From assembly GCF_000017685.1 (NCBI RefSeq), contig NC_010602.1, forward strand, positions 2,435,501-2,499,500: DNA of 64,000 nucleotides, read 5' to 3'. The stretch comes from Leptospira biflexa serovar Patoc strain 'Patoc 1 (Paris)'. Its GTDB lineage: Bacteria; Spirochaetota; Leptospiria; Leptospirales; Leptospiraceae. Positions 34,940 through 43,988 of this stretch are shown in pieces (position 1 is the stretch's first letter; each line of letters opens with the position of its first letter). Made by a program: the position numbers and the translations under genes. The notes under the pieces are model-generated. The model was given only the letters and a program-made list of their open reading frames with translations. It was not told the DNA's origin and did no database searches.

Positions 34940-36856
34940 TTAGTTGAGTTCACCTTTGAGTAAAGAAAGAAATCCATCACGTGAAACAGTAGCAGTCGTT
35001 TCTTCTCCCATACGGCGATACGAAATACTTCCTGCTTCTTTTTCTTTATCCCCAAGGATGAGAGTGTAACTACTGCGTTTCATGATGGAATCCCTAATTT
35101 TGCTTCCAATCTTTTCGTTCCGAACATCCAATTCGACACGGAAACCTTGCATTACTAAATCCTGATACACTTCCTTCGCGTAATCACTATGAGTTTCTGC
35201 CACAGTTAAGACACGAATTTGAGTTGGGTTCAGCCACAAAGGAAATTTTCCTTCGAAGTGTTCGATGAGGATTCCAATGAACCTTTCGAGAGATCCATAG
35301 ATGGCTCTATGGATCATGACTGGTGCATGTTTTTTTCCGTCAGAGGCAGTGAAATCGAGTTCAAATCGGTTCGGCATAGAGAAGTCAATTTGAACCGTTC
35401 CGCATTGCCATAACCTTCCGAGTGAATCCTTGATATTGAATTCAATTTTAGGACCATAAAAGGCTCCGTCCCCTTCTTTGATCCCGTATTCAATTCCTTT
35501 TTTCTTAAGAGCATCGTGTAAGGCTTGTGTGGCGAGGTTCCAATCTTCGTCGCTACCTTGTGACTTTTCAGGTCTTGTCGCGATGAAGGTTTTGAATTCA
35601 GTGAATCCAAACTTTTTGTACACATCAAATGTAAAGTCAATGATGTCTTCTACTTCCGATTCTACTTTATCAAGAGGAGCATAGATGTGGGCATCGTCTT
35701 GGGTAAAGGCACGAACACGGAAGAGTCCATGCAAAACCCCAGACATTTCGTGACGATGCACATTCCCGAGTTCCATAAACCGAAGGGGTAGTTCTCTGTA
35801 AGAGTGCATATGGTATTTGTAAATCAAACAACATCCAGGACAGTTCATGGGTTTGACGGCAAACTCACTTTCATCGATGTCAGTGAAATACATGTTTTCT
35901 TTAAAATTATCCCAGTGCCCGGACTTTTTCCAAAGGCTGGAATTTAAAATGGCGGGAGTTTTGATTTCCTGATACCCACGACGAAAACATTCTTCTCGGA
36001 TATACGATGCTAGGGTGTTCCATAACACTGTACCTTTTGGATGCCAAAACGGAAAACCAGGTGCCTCATCTTGGAAACTAAACAAATCCAATTCTTTTCC
36101 GAGTTTTCGATGGTCCCTTTTTTTCGCCTCTTCGATGAGAAAGATATATTCATCTAACAGTTTTTTGGTGGGGAAGGATACTCCATAAATACGAGTGAGT
36201 TGTTTGTTTTTGGAATCGCCTTTCCAATAGGCACCAGAAATTGCTGTGAGTTTGAAGGCTTTGAGTTGGCCTGTTCGCGCCACATGTGGTCCACGGCAAA
36301 GGTCATACCACTCCCCTTGTCCGTATAACGAAACTGAGGCGGCATCAAAACCTTGGATGAGTTCTACTTTATAAGGTTCGTTTTCTTTTTTGAATTTTTC
36401 TATCGCTTCTTCTTTGGAAAGTTCCCACCGTTTTACGGTTAGGTCTTCTTTCACAATTTTTGCCATTTCGGCTTCAATTTTGGGAAGGTCATCCACTGTG
36501 ATGACCAAGTCTCCAAAATCGATATCATAAAAGAAAAATCCAGGTCCATTTTCAATGACAGGGCCTACAGTGAGCCTTGCTTCGGGCCATAACCTTTGGA
36601 CGGCCATTCCGAGTAAGTGGGCAGATGAATGGTGGAATACTTCCTTTCCCTCTTTGTCATCGAAGGTGAGAAATTTGACAGTCGTGTTTTCGGTTGGAAC
36701 AAAAGATAAATCAACGGTTCGTCCATCGGACAAAACAACGGCAAGAGCTTTCTCTTTTAAGAAAGGCAGTTGGTTTTGGACAAAATCAGAAAATGACTTT
36801 CCTGATTCGAGTTCTTTGGAACTTCCATCGGGTAATGTAATTGTAAGTGCTGCCAT
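34940..36856 (-). CDS. thrS: Threonyl-tRNA synthetase
   Basis: A 638-residue class II synthetase. TGS domain ([17 protein letters not shown]), editing domain ([13 protein letters not shown] and [11 protein letters not shown]), catalytic core with the zinc ligands in [30 protein letters not shown] and [19 protein letters not shown], and an anticodon-binding domain at the end. The ATG at 36856 follows GGGA with good spacing; an upstream start at 36886 is less likely. First gene of the thrS-X-infC-rpmI-rplT run. Confidence 0.97.
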   Translation of the reverse strand: MAALTITLPDGSSKELESGKSFSDFVQNQLPFLKEKALAVVLSDGRTVDLSFVPTENTTVKFLTFDDKEGKEVFHHSSAHLLGMAVQRLWPEARLTVGPVIENGPGFFFYDIDFGDLVITVDDLPKIEAEMAKIVKEDLTVKRWELSKEEAIEKFKKENEPYKVELIQGFDAASVSLYGQGEWYDLCRGPHVARTGQLKAFKLTAISGAYWKGDSKNKQLTRIYGVSFPTKKLLDEYIFLIEEAKKRDHRKLGKELDLFSFQDEAPGFPFWHPKGTVLWNTLASYIREECFRRGYQEIKTPAILNSSLWKKSGHWDNFKENMYFTDIDESEFAVKPMNCPGCCLIYKYHMHSYRELPLRFMELGNVHRHEMSGVLHGLFRVRAFTQDDAHIYAPLDKVESEVEDIIDFTFDVYKKFGFTEFKTFIATRPEKSQGSDEDWNLATQALHDALKKKGIEYGIKEGDGAFYGPKIEFNIKDSLGRLWQCGTVQIDFSMPNRFELDFTASDGKKHAPVMIHRAIYGSLERFIGILIEHFEGKFPLWLNPTQIRVLTVAETHSDYAKEVYQDLVMQGFRVELDVRNEKIGSKIRDSIMKRSSYTLILGDKEKEAGSISYRRMGEETTATVSRDGFLSLLKGELN

Positions 36857-36905
36857 AAGTGTAATCCCAGGTTTTCGCACGCACATTCTCCCGAAAAGTA
36901 AAGTT

Positions 36906-37499
36906 TTACCAGAGTTTTCCTGTTTCGAGAGATTCTGTTAGTTTCTGAAAACTTTCCTCGATCGACTCCTTTCGTCCGAACCCACCTTCCCGTTCCAGGT
37001 CAATGAACCCATGCACAAAGGAACGTATGATTCGAATTTTGTGAATGTTTTCTTTGTCCAAATTTGCCATTTGAAATGCATCAAGTGAGAGTTGTAATAT
37101 CCGGTCGCCAAGGACTTTTAGTTCTGGATCCAATTCAGTGGAAACGATCACGAGTGGATACATATGTGGGAAATCTTTTGAAAACCCACGATAGGTTTTT
37201 AAAAATTGCGAAATGCGACCTGAATTCCCTACGGTCAGTTTTGAAACTGCTTCCAATCGGTCTCCTAACAATCGTAATGCCCTTTTTTTCATTTCTCGAA
37301 AGATATCATTGATATCTGTCACATGGTTGTACAAGGATGGTGTACGAATCCCTAAAACTTCGGCAAGAGTTGACAATCGGAAATCGGAAAAACCAACTTT
37401 TTGAATGGTATCCCAAGCCAAATCCAATACCAAACTGCGATTGATTTGGGTTTGCCCTTTTTTCGGTCTTCCTAATTTACTTTTTATTTTTTTTGCCAT
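36906..37499 (-). CDS. TetR family transcriptional regulator
   Basis: A 197-residue repressor-type protein. The N-terminus is basic ([14 protein letters not shown], an AT-hook-like string), followed by the helix-turn-helix [36 protein letters not shown]. The C-terminal part has [16 protein letters not shown] and [16 protein letters not shown], like the WHG-type TetR C-terminal domain. It starts 16 bases inside the hydrolase gene, so both are one transcript, and palindromic TTAG/CTAA repeats lie at the front of that transcript (38379-38413), a likely autoregulatory site. Confidence 0.88.
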   Translation of the reverse strand: MAKKIKSKLGRPKKGQTQINRSLVLDLAWDTIQKVGFSDFRLSTLAEVLGIRTPSLYNHVTDINDIFREMKKRALRLLGDRLEAVSKLTVGNSGRISQFLKTYRGFSKDFPHMYPLVIVSTELDPELKVLGDRILQLSLDAFQMANLDKENIHKIRIIRSFVHGFIDLEREGGFGRKESIEESFQKLTESLETGKLW

Positions 37500-38386
37500 A
37501 ATGATTGTATGTCTTGGTAAAAACGGTTCGGTTCTTCCACAAAAGGATAATGACCTCCATTTTCGTATAAAAAAACTTGTCCACCAATGGTCGAACGTAT
37601 CCAATTGGCTTCTTCTTCTGGCGATGAAAAATCTGGATCTTTGAGTCCCATAACGATGATATGATTTCCTTTTGCCTCATTTAATTCAACTTCACATTCT
37701 TTTTTTGATGCAAATAACATCGAGCGAATGGCGGCCATCCTTCCCTCTTCTTTTAAATTTGTTTTTAATTCTTTTTTTCGGTCTTCGATATCCTTTGGGG
37801 GTTGGATGGGAAAAAGTGATTCGTAAAATGCCACCCAGGCAGCTGGTCCCCAAGGACCACGAAAGGAGAATTGTAATAATGCCTTCAATCCAAATGACAA
37901 AGGTTCTTTATCTCGAACAAAAGGTCCAGAAAGAACCAATCCCAAGACTCGTTTTCTTTCTTTTGATTGGATGTAAACGGCAGATGCTGCAGTCATTGAG
38001 TTGGCAATCACATATACATCGTTTAAGTTTTTTTTCCTGATAAAGGCCAAAACATCAAATGCCGTTTCTTTTGGACCATAGGAATTAAATTGAACATCTG
38101 ATTCACCTAATCCACGCAAATCGAATGAATATACATTTCCATCTCTTGCAAGAAGGTTTGCTAATTCAGCGTAACTTTCTTTTCGATCACCAATGCCTGG
38201 GAGTAGGATAAAATTCTTTTTTCCTGAACCTATCTGTGTGTAAGCAATTTTACCTCCATCCACTTGGAAAAACAAGGTACTTGGCCTCTTTTCTTTGGGT
38301 AAACCTTCTGCCAAAAGGAATAACGGGGAAAAAAGGAGAACTAAAATGGGAAACTTGTGGTAGAGCATATTCATAAATCTAATCAT
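37484..38386 (-). CDS. Exported alpha/beta hydrolase
   Basis: A 300-residue alpha/beta-fold protein with an N-terminal signal (FPILVLLFSPLFLLAEG). NFILLPGIGDRKESY gives the oxyanion-hole strand, YSFDLRGLGESD the strand 4 loop, VIANSMTAASAVY the nucleophile elbow (Ser, with Ala-Asn-Ser-Met-Thr replacing Gly-x-Ser-x-Gly), IIVMGLKDPDFSSPEE the acid, and NGGHYPFVEEP the catalytic His. Starts are possible at 38386, 38374 and 38368; none has a clear ribosome binding site, and the first lies inside a palindrome. Substrate unknown; paired with a TetR regulator. Confidence 0.85.
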   Translation of the reverse strand: MIRFMNMLYHKFPILVLLFSPLFLLAEGLPKEKRPSTLFFQVDGGKIAYTQIGSGKKNFILLPGIGDRKESYAELANLLARDGNVYSFDLRGLGESDVQFNSYGPKETAFDVLAFIRKKNLNDVYVIANSMTAASAVYIQSKERKRVLGLVLSGPFVRDKEPLSFGLKALLQFSFRGPWGPAAWVAFYESLFPIQPPKDIEDRKKELKTNLKEEGRMAAIRSMLFASKKECEVELNEAKGNHIIVMGLKDPDFSSPEEEANWIRSTIGGQVFLYENGGHYPFVEEPNRFYQDIQSLWQKK

Positions 38387-38413
38387 ATTAGTTTATTTAA
38401 CTAACACAATTAG
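38379..38413. promoter_or_regulatory. Palindromic TTAG/CTAA repeats, candidate TetR operator
   Basis: Three overlapping inverted repeats: CTAAT-cat-ATTAG (38379-38391), TTAGTT-tattt-AACTAA (38388-38404) and CTAA-cacaa-TTAG (38401-38413). On the minus strand a TTGATA box (38427-38422) lies upstream with TAAATA-like -10 sequence within the repeats. Binding here would block the hydrolase-tetR promoter. This is an inference from symmetry and position. Confidence 0.5.
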
Positions 38414-38536
38414 TTTTTTATCAATTTTGTTCGTTTTTTAGTTTTTTTAGTGCGATTCACCGACCAAATCCATAAAAGAATTGGATCAAAGCTGAATGGA
38501 TCTTTCCAGCCGATGGATATGACTGTAAAATAAACC

Positions 38537-38565
38537 TTGCCAATTTAAAAATTTTGATTTTAATA
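38537..38565 (+). promoter_or_regulatory. Candidate sigma-70-type promoter for the transporter/phosphorylase pair
   Basis: TTGCCA (38537-38542) and TTAATA (38560-38565) are 17 bases apart. The start codon follows after only 16 bases and no ribosome binding site is visible, so the transcript may have a very short or no leader. Judged by eye in very AT-rich DNA. Confidence 0.35.
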
Positions 38566-38581
38566 ATACCCAAATTCATAC

Positions 38582-40282
38582 ATGACTATCGAACCAATCA
38601 AATACCAACGTGGTAAACATTTACTTACAATCATCCATCAATTATTAAAATCAAAACAAGGACCAACTGCGATCCGTTATAGTATTTATCTACTACTCCT
38701 TGTGATTTGTTTTAACCTCTTTAATGTTTTAAATAGTTTTGTGGGAAGGGATTTTATCTCATCCATAGAACAAAAAAACGAGGTAGAGTTCTATCAATTT
38801 GCACTTCTTTATGGATTGTTATTTCTTTTATCAGCGGGCATCGGATCCATTTATCGTTTTATGGAAGAAAGGCTTGGAATTTTATGGCGAGAACAATTAA
38901 CATGGAGACTCACTGGATCCTACTTAAGTGAAAGAACCTACCATAACATTTTAAATCAAAAAGGAATCGAAAACCCAGACCAAAGGATTACAGATGATGT
39001 AAAAGCTTTTACGACCACAACATTGTCCTTTCTACTTCTATTCCTTGGAGGAGTCTTTTCGGCCATTTCATTTGCGGGCGTTTTATGGAGTATCAACCCT
39101 ATTTTATTTTTAGTTGCGGTTCTATATGCTTTGATTGGAACCATATCAACTATTTTTTTAGGCAAAGAACTGATCCGACTCAATTACAATCAATTGGATT
39201 TGGAAGCCAACTATCGATCTGACTTACTCCATATCAAACAACATGCAGAATCAATTGCAGTCACTCACAGGGAATTGAGAATGTCAGTGCGACTCAAATC
39301 CAAACTAAAAAAACTTGTGACCAATTTTAAAAAATTAATTTCTGTTAATTTGCGATTAAGTTTATTTACGAATAGTTATAATTATTTTATCCAAATCATT
39401 CCGATGCTCATCATCGCACCGAGTTACATGAGAGGAGAAATTGAATTTGGTGTGATCACACAAGCAGGTCTTGCATTCACTACATTGCTCAATGCATTTT
39501 CACTCATTGTTAGCCAATTCCAATCGATATCTGCATTTACAGCCGTTGTCAAACGAATACAAACTTTGGATACCGCGATGGTTCACTCGGAGAATACAAA
39601 TAAAAATAAAGAAAAACTAAATTACCATTCCGATGAAATTCAGTTTGAAAATTTTTCTATTTATTCAGGTGATAAATCAAAATTCATCCTTGATCATTTA
39701 AATTTAATAATCAAAACCAAAGAAAGGTGGCTTATCACAGCCAACGACGAAGAAACAAAATTAAGTTTTTTTCGTGCTTTGGCAGGAATCAGCAATCATC
39801 AAGAAGGGAAAATTTTAAAACCAAGTCGAGATGAAATTTTGTTTTTACCCGAACAACCCTATTTACCACCAGGAAGGCTTCGGAATGTGATTGTTCCCGC
39901 ATTTTTAGGAAACTCAGTCTCTGATTTTCAAGTGATGAAAGAATTAAAAAATCATAACTTAGATACTTTAGTGAAACGTTTAGGAGGTTTATCTGCATTG
40001 AAAGAGTGGGACGATGAACTTTCATTAGCCGAAAAATTTAGAATCTCAACCATCAGAATTCAATTTGCAAAACCTAAGTTTGTCGTAATCGACAGACCCA
40101 CATCTAGTGTTGGGAAATTTGAAATTTCTAAAATTCTAAAAAAATTCCATAACTTAGGAATCACAAGCATTGTCCTCGCAAAAGGGGAAGAAACCGCACT
40201 TGAATATGACTATCATTTAAACCTGACTCATTTTGGTAAATGGTCGGTCAATAGAATGAGTCCATTTTTAAAGGAAGCTTGA
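38582..40282 (+). CDS. YddA/SbmA-like ABC-type transporter with degenerate ATPase domain
   Basis: A 566-residue protein. Residues 1-330 are the six-helix membrane domain of the YddA/SbmA/ABCD group, with the hallmark NPDQRITDDV (131-140) after WREQLTWRLTGSYL. The C-terminal 215 residues align with an ABC ATPase: a strand WLITANDEETKLSFFRALAGI where Walker A belongs, FLPEQPYLPPGRLRNVI (Q-loop region), LSLAE (signature), FVVIDRPTSS (Walker B) and VLAKGEE (H-loop). All Walker A glycines, the catalytic Glu (Arg505) and the switch His (Lys534) are lost. It may be proton-driven like SbmA/BacA, or regulated without hydrolysis. Coupled to the GH94 gene. Confidence 0.85.
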   Translation: MTIEPIKYQRGKHLLTIIHQLLKSKQGPTAIRYSIYLLLLVICFNLFNVLNSFVGRDFISSIEQKNEVEFYQFALLYGLLFLLSAGIGSIYRFMEERLGILWREQLTWRLTGSYLSERTYHNILNQKGIENPDQRITDDVKAFTTTTLSFLLLFLGGVFSAISFAGVLWSINPILFLVAVLYALIGTISTIFLGKELIRLNYNQLDLEANYRSDLLHIKQHAESIAVTHRELRMSVRLKSKLKKLVTNFKKLISVNLRLSLFTNSYNYFIQIIPMLIIAPSYMRGEIEFGVITQAGLAFTTLLNAFSLIVSQFQSISAFTAVVKRIQTLDTAMVHSENTNKNKEKLNYHSDEIQFENFSIYSGDKSKFILDHLNLIIKTKERWLITANDEETKLSFFRALAGISNHQEGKILKPSRDEILFLPEQPYLPPGRLRNVIVPAFLGNSVSDFQVMKELKNHNLDTLVKRLGGLSALKEWDDELSLAEKFRISTIRIQFAKPKFVVIDRPTSSVGKFEISKILKKFHNLGITSIVLAKGEETALEYDYHLNLTHFGKWSVNRMSPFLKEA

Positions 40283-43200
40283 TGTACATTTTACAAAACA
40301 AATCCGGTCTAAAGATTCAATTTTTATCGAACCTTTCTCTCCATTCCATTTTCTTTCAAAACTTATTGGTCAATTTATATTTTGGTAATGAATTAGAGCA
40401 CAGTGTAGCAAACTTATACCTATGTTTCCATACCGATGGGAATACAAAATCCATACCTCTCTTTTCACCTTTGGGATCTCCCATCGTCAGAACTTCAGAA
40501 AAAATAATTTCAATCGAACGGAACGTCGATGGATTCAGAATCAAAATCAAACTTGAATTACATCCGAAACAGAATTGTTGGAAAATAGAAACCAACATTC
40601 AAAACTTGAATCCTGAATCGTATGCAGTTTCATTGGTATATACGCAAGATTTTGGACTTTGTGACCCGTCTTCTGCAAGGTTAAACGAAGCATTTGTATC
40701 TCACTATATCCATCACGAAGTGATTCTAAATCCCCAATATGGTTATTCCATTTTATCTAGGCAAAATGAATTGGTGAATGGGAAAAATCCAGCTAGTTTT
40801 GTTTTTTGTGATCAATACATCTCCACATTTGCAACAGATGGACAAAATATTTATCAGAATGGAAATATAAAACCGTTCTCCAATTCTAATTACCAAGGGG
40901 AACATTCGGTAATTGGTCTCTCGACTCCAGAAATTTTGATTTCATCCAGCGAATCTTTTGTTTGTAATTATTATGCGTCTGTCTTTGAAAACTTGGACCA
41001 AATTGAATCTTTCATTTTCGATCAATCAATCATTGATTCATGTATAAATGGTTGGGAATCGGATGATGGTCCACTCATAACTAAAGAAAAAACGAATATC
41101 AGCCTGTTTCATAAAAATCAAATACTCAATGGGGATCCAATCACAGAAAAAACTCTGAAGGAACTATTTCCCGATCCATTACGTAACGTTGAACGAGGGA
41201 TAGACGGATCCATTTTGTCATTTTTTATCGAGGAAAAAAGTCATGTATCGTTATTCAAAAAAGAATCGCTTTGTTTAAGATCACAAGGCCAGGTTTTAAG
41301 AACTGGAACAAATCTAACACCTAACGAATCTTCTCTAACGACAACCGCTTACTTCAATGGAATCTTCATTTCTCAACTCACACAAGGACATGCAAGCGCC
41401 AACCAATTGATTGCAAGAAAAAGTGGAGATTTAGGAACGAACCAATCGAAAGGACTTCGTATCTTTTGCAAAATTTCTGATGAATGGGTACGTTTGGAGA
41501 ATCCATCTTATTTAAAGTTTCATCCCAATCATTTGGAATGGGTGTATCTTTGGAAAAATCAATCGATCCAAATCAATTTAAGTGCGAATGAAAATGATTC
41601 GGTTTCACTCCTCGTTTCACATTCATTTCCCCATCCAATCGAAACCATTTTTGTAATTGCGACGAGTTTAGATGGCGACAATGGAAACCTGCCCATTCCA
41701 CCTTCGATATCCATTTCAAATCATTCCATTATTGTTTCCCCAAATCCAAAGAGTTTGTGTTTCGAAAGGTTCCAAGGGAAAGGGTTTCGCATTCAAAGTG
41801 AGTCAGTTCCCAGTTTTCTGATTTCCGATGATCGAATCCTTTTCGAATCCCAATCATCACAAAACCTTCCCTATCTAACCATCAAGACAAAAATCCAATC
41901 CTCACTCTCACTTCAGATTTTTGGAGAATTGGTAACAAATGATGGCATTGGAATATTACCATCTAACCATCAATTAACGATTTGCAATTCTTTCTTAATG
42001 GACCAAACAATAACGTTCAATGATCCAGCATTCATAGAAATGGTTGAGATCTTACCTTGGTACAAACAAAATGCGGAAATCCACTACCTAAATCCCAGGG
42101 GACTAGAACAATTTTCAGGTGGAGGATGGGGGACAAGAGACGTCTGCCAAGGGGCATTTGAATTCCTTTTGGCATCAGGCAATTTTTGGGCCATACGAGA
42201 TTTGCTCATACGAGTTTTTAGGGAACAAAATGAAGATGGTGATTGGCCGCAGTGGTTTATGTTATACGAAAAGGATAAACACATTCGAGCCAACGATTCG
42301 CATGGTGATATTTTGTATTGGCCAATCCTTTCGGTTTTCACTTATTTGGAACGAACTGGTGACACTTCTCTACTTTCGGAAGTTGGAAACAATCGAAGTA
42401 TTTTAGAAGGGATTGAACTCACGCTAAAAGAAATTACGAATCGATTCATTCCGAATACAGTATTACCTAAGTATGGAAATGGTGACTGGAATGATTCGAT
42501 GCAACCGAAAGAAGAAAGTTTTCGTAATGAGGCCGTGAGTCCTTGGACAGCGGAATTACAATCCATTCTCTTTCAAAAAGCAGAATGGTTTTATCAAATG
42601 TTAGGAAATAAAGAAAAGGAATCCTATTACGTTTCGATAACTCAGACTTTAAAGAATCAAATCCGAAAGGAATGTATGGATTCGGGGATCATCGCAGGTC
42701 TCGTTCATTTTTCACCCAATCATTCAAAACAATTTTTATTACACCCAAACGATCAATTCTCCACCATTCAATACAGTATTTTGCCAATGATTTATGGGAT
42801 CCTTTCTGATGTATTTACTTTAGAAGAAGCGGAATCTCATTTAACAGTGATCAAAAACCACCTAACAGGTCCCGATGGAGTTCGGTTATTTGACAAACCT
42901 GTTCCTTATCAAAATGGGAAGTCAACATTTTTCAAACGTGCCGAAACTGCTAGTTATTTTGGACGGGAAATTGGACTGATGTACACACATGCTCACCTCA
43001 GGTATTGCGAAGCACTCGCCCACATGGGTAAATCAGATGAATTTTTTAACCAACTCAATTTGACAAATCCAATTGGAATTACAAAAAGAATTCCCAATTG
43101 CCGCATCAGACAAGCAAACTGTTATTATTCGAGCTCCGATGCTGTCTTTTTGAACCGATCTGATGCAAGTTCCAATTATGAAAAACTCATCCAAGGAAAA

Positions 43201-43560
43201 ATCCCCTTGGAAGGTGGTTGGCGAGTGTATTCTAGTGGACCAGGAATTTTTCTAAAATTATTTTATGAATCGTTATTAGGAATCCAAATTTACCACGATG
43301 GATTGATTTTGGATCCGATGTTGTCGATTGCATTTCATGGACTGAAAGTTGATTTCGAAATATTTTCTATTCAATTTAGACTGAGTTATGAAATAACATC
43401 TAACAAAGGCCTCATCCACTCAGTCACAATGAATGGAAAACCAATCGAAACTCTACGAATGCCAAATCAGTATAGAATGGGTGGTCTCAAACTTTCAAAA
43501 GATGACTTATGCAAAGAAAGAAAAGAAGGGACGAATTCATTGGAAATTTTCATTCAATAA
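40282..43560 (+). CDS. GH94 family glycoside phosphorylase, probably acting on beta-1,2-glucan
   Basis: A 1092-residue protein. The first about 600 residues are beta-rich and the last about 500 form the (alpha/alpha)6 barrel of GH94 phosphorylases: FSGGGWGTRDVCQGA, REQNEDGDWPQWFM, RANDSHGDILYW, KYGNGDWNDSMQP (general-acid Asp region, about residues 734-740), and near the end a GGWRVYSSGPGIF phosphate-site-like loop. Length near 1100 fits 1,2-beta-oligoglucan phosphorylases better than cellobiose phosphorylase (about 800). No signal peptide, so it works in the cytoplasm. AAGGAAG precedes ATG 40282, which overlaps the transporter stop. The exact linkage is inferred. Confidence 0.8.
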   Translation: MYILQNKSGLKIQFLSNLSLHSIFFQNLLVNLYFGNELEHSVANLYLCFHTDGNTKSIPLFSPLGSPIVRTSEKIISIERNVDGFRIKIKLELHPKQNCWKIETNIQNLNPESYAVSLVYTQDFGLCDPSSARLNEAFVSHYIHHEVILNPQYGYSILSRQNELVNGKNPASFVFCDQYISTFATDGQNIYQNGNIKPFSNSNYQGEHSVIGLSTPEILISSSESFVCNYYASVFENLDQIESFIFDQSIIDSCINGWESDDGPLITKEKTNISLFHKNQILNGDPITEKTLKELFPDPLRNVERGIDGSILSFFIEEKSHVSLFKKESLCLRSQGQVLRTGTNLTPNESSLTTTAYFNGIFISQLTQGHASANQLIARKSGDLGTNQSKGLRIFCKISDEWVRLENPSYLKFHPNHLEWVYLWKNQSIQINLSANENDSVSLLVSHSFPHPIETIFVIATSLDGDNGNLPIPPSISISNHSIIVSPNPKSLCFERFQGKGFRIQSESVPSFLISDDRILFESQSSQNLPYLTIKTKIQSSLSLQIFGELVTNDGIGILPSNHQLTICNSFLMDQTITFNDPAFIEMVEILPWYKQNAEIHYLNPRGLEQFSGGGWGTRDVCQGAFEFLLASGNFWAIRDLLIRVFREQNEDGDWPQWFMLYEKDKHIRANDSHGDILYWPILSVFTYLERTGDTSLLSEVGNNRSILEGIELTLKEITNRFIPNTVLPKYGNGDWNDSMQPKEESFRNEAVSPWTAELQSILFQKAEWFYQMLGNKEKESYYVSITQTLKNQIRKECMDSGIIAGLVHFSPNHSKQFLLHPNDQFSTIQYSILPMIYGILSDVFTLEEAESHLTVIKNHLTGPDGVRLFDKPVPYQNGKSTFFKRAETASYFGREIGLMYTHAHLRYCEALAHMGKSDEFFNQLNLTNPIGITKRIPNCRIRQANCYYSSSDAVFLNRSDASSNYEKLIQGKIPLEGGWRVYSSGPGIFLKLFYESLLGIQIYHDGLILDPMLSIAFHGLKVDFEIFSIQFRLSYEITSNKGLIHSVTMNGKPIETLRMPNQYRMGGLKLSKDDLCKERKEGTNSLEIFIQ

Positions 43561-43563
43561 AAA

Positions 43564-43597
43564 AAAACGCACGAGTGGTATCCCACCCGCGCGTTTT
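43564..43597. terminator. Bidirectional intrinsic terminator
   Basis: AAAACGC (43564-43570) pairs with GCGTTTT (43591-43597), with an inner GTGG-tatc-CCAC stem. It lies between the GH94 gene (+) and the PII gene (-), which converge on it, with A/T runs on both sides. Confidence 0.8.
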
Positions 43598-43623
43598 CCG
43601 ATTTTTCCTTTGATAAAGGAATG

Positions 43624-43968
43624 TTAAATGGCGTTTTTGCCTTTTTCGCCAGTTCTGATTCGAATCACTTCTTCTAATGGAGTGATAAAAATTTTACCAT
43701 CACCAATTTTACCGTCACCACTTTTTGCTGCTTTTAAGATCGCATCCACTGTTGGTTTTACGAATTCATCGTTGACTGCTATTTCCAATCTTACTTTTCT
43801 AAGTAAATTTACAGTGTATTCGTGACCACGGAAAACTTCTGTTTTTCCTTTTTGTTGTCCGTAACCTTGAACATCAGATACTGTCAAACGATAGATTTCG
43901 TTTTTGGTTAACTCAGCTTTTACTTCTTCCAACTTATGTGGTTGAATGATTGCAATGATCATTTTCAT
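43624..43968 (-). CDS. glnK: PII nitrogen-regulatory protein
   Basis: A 114-residue PII protein. MKMIIAIIQPHKLEEVKAEL opens the fold; the T-loop has GHEYTVNLLRKV with Tyr51, the residue uridylylated in many PII proteins; the B-loop is GDGKIGDGKIFI and the C-terminus has IRIRTGEKG. It senses ATP/ADP and 2-oxoglutarate and blocks the AmtB channel. It lies 20 bases after amtB with AGGAG before the ATG, so glnK is the better name than glnB. Confidence 0.95.
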   Translation of the reverse strand: MKMIIAIIQPHKLEEVKAELTKNEIYRLTVSDVQGYGQQKGKTEVFRGHEYTVNLLRKVRLEIAVNDEFVKPTVDAILKAAKSGDGKIGDGKIFITPLEEVIRIRTGEKGKNAI

Positions 43969-43988
43969 AATGTTAAACTCCTATTCCC

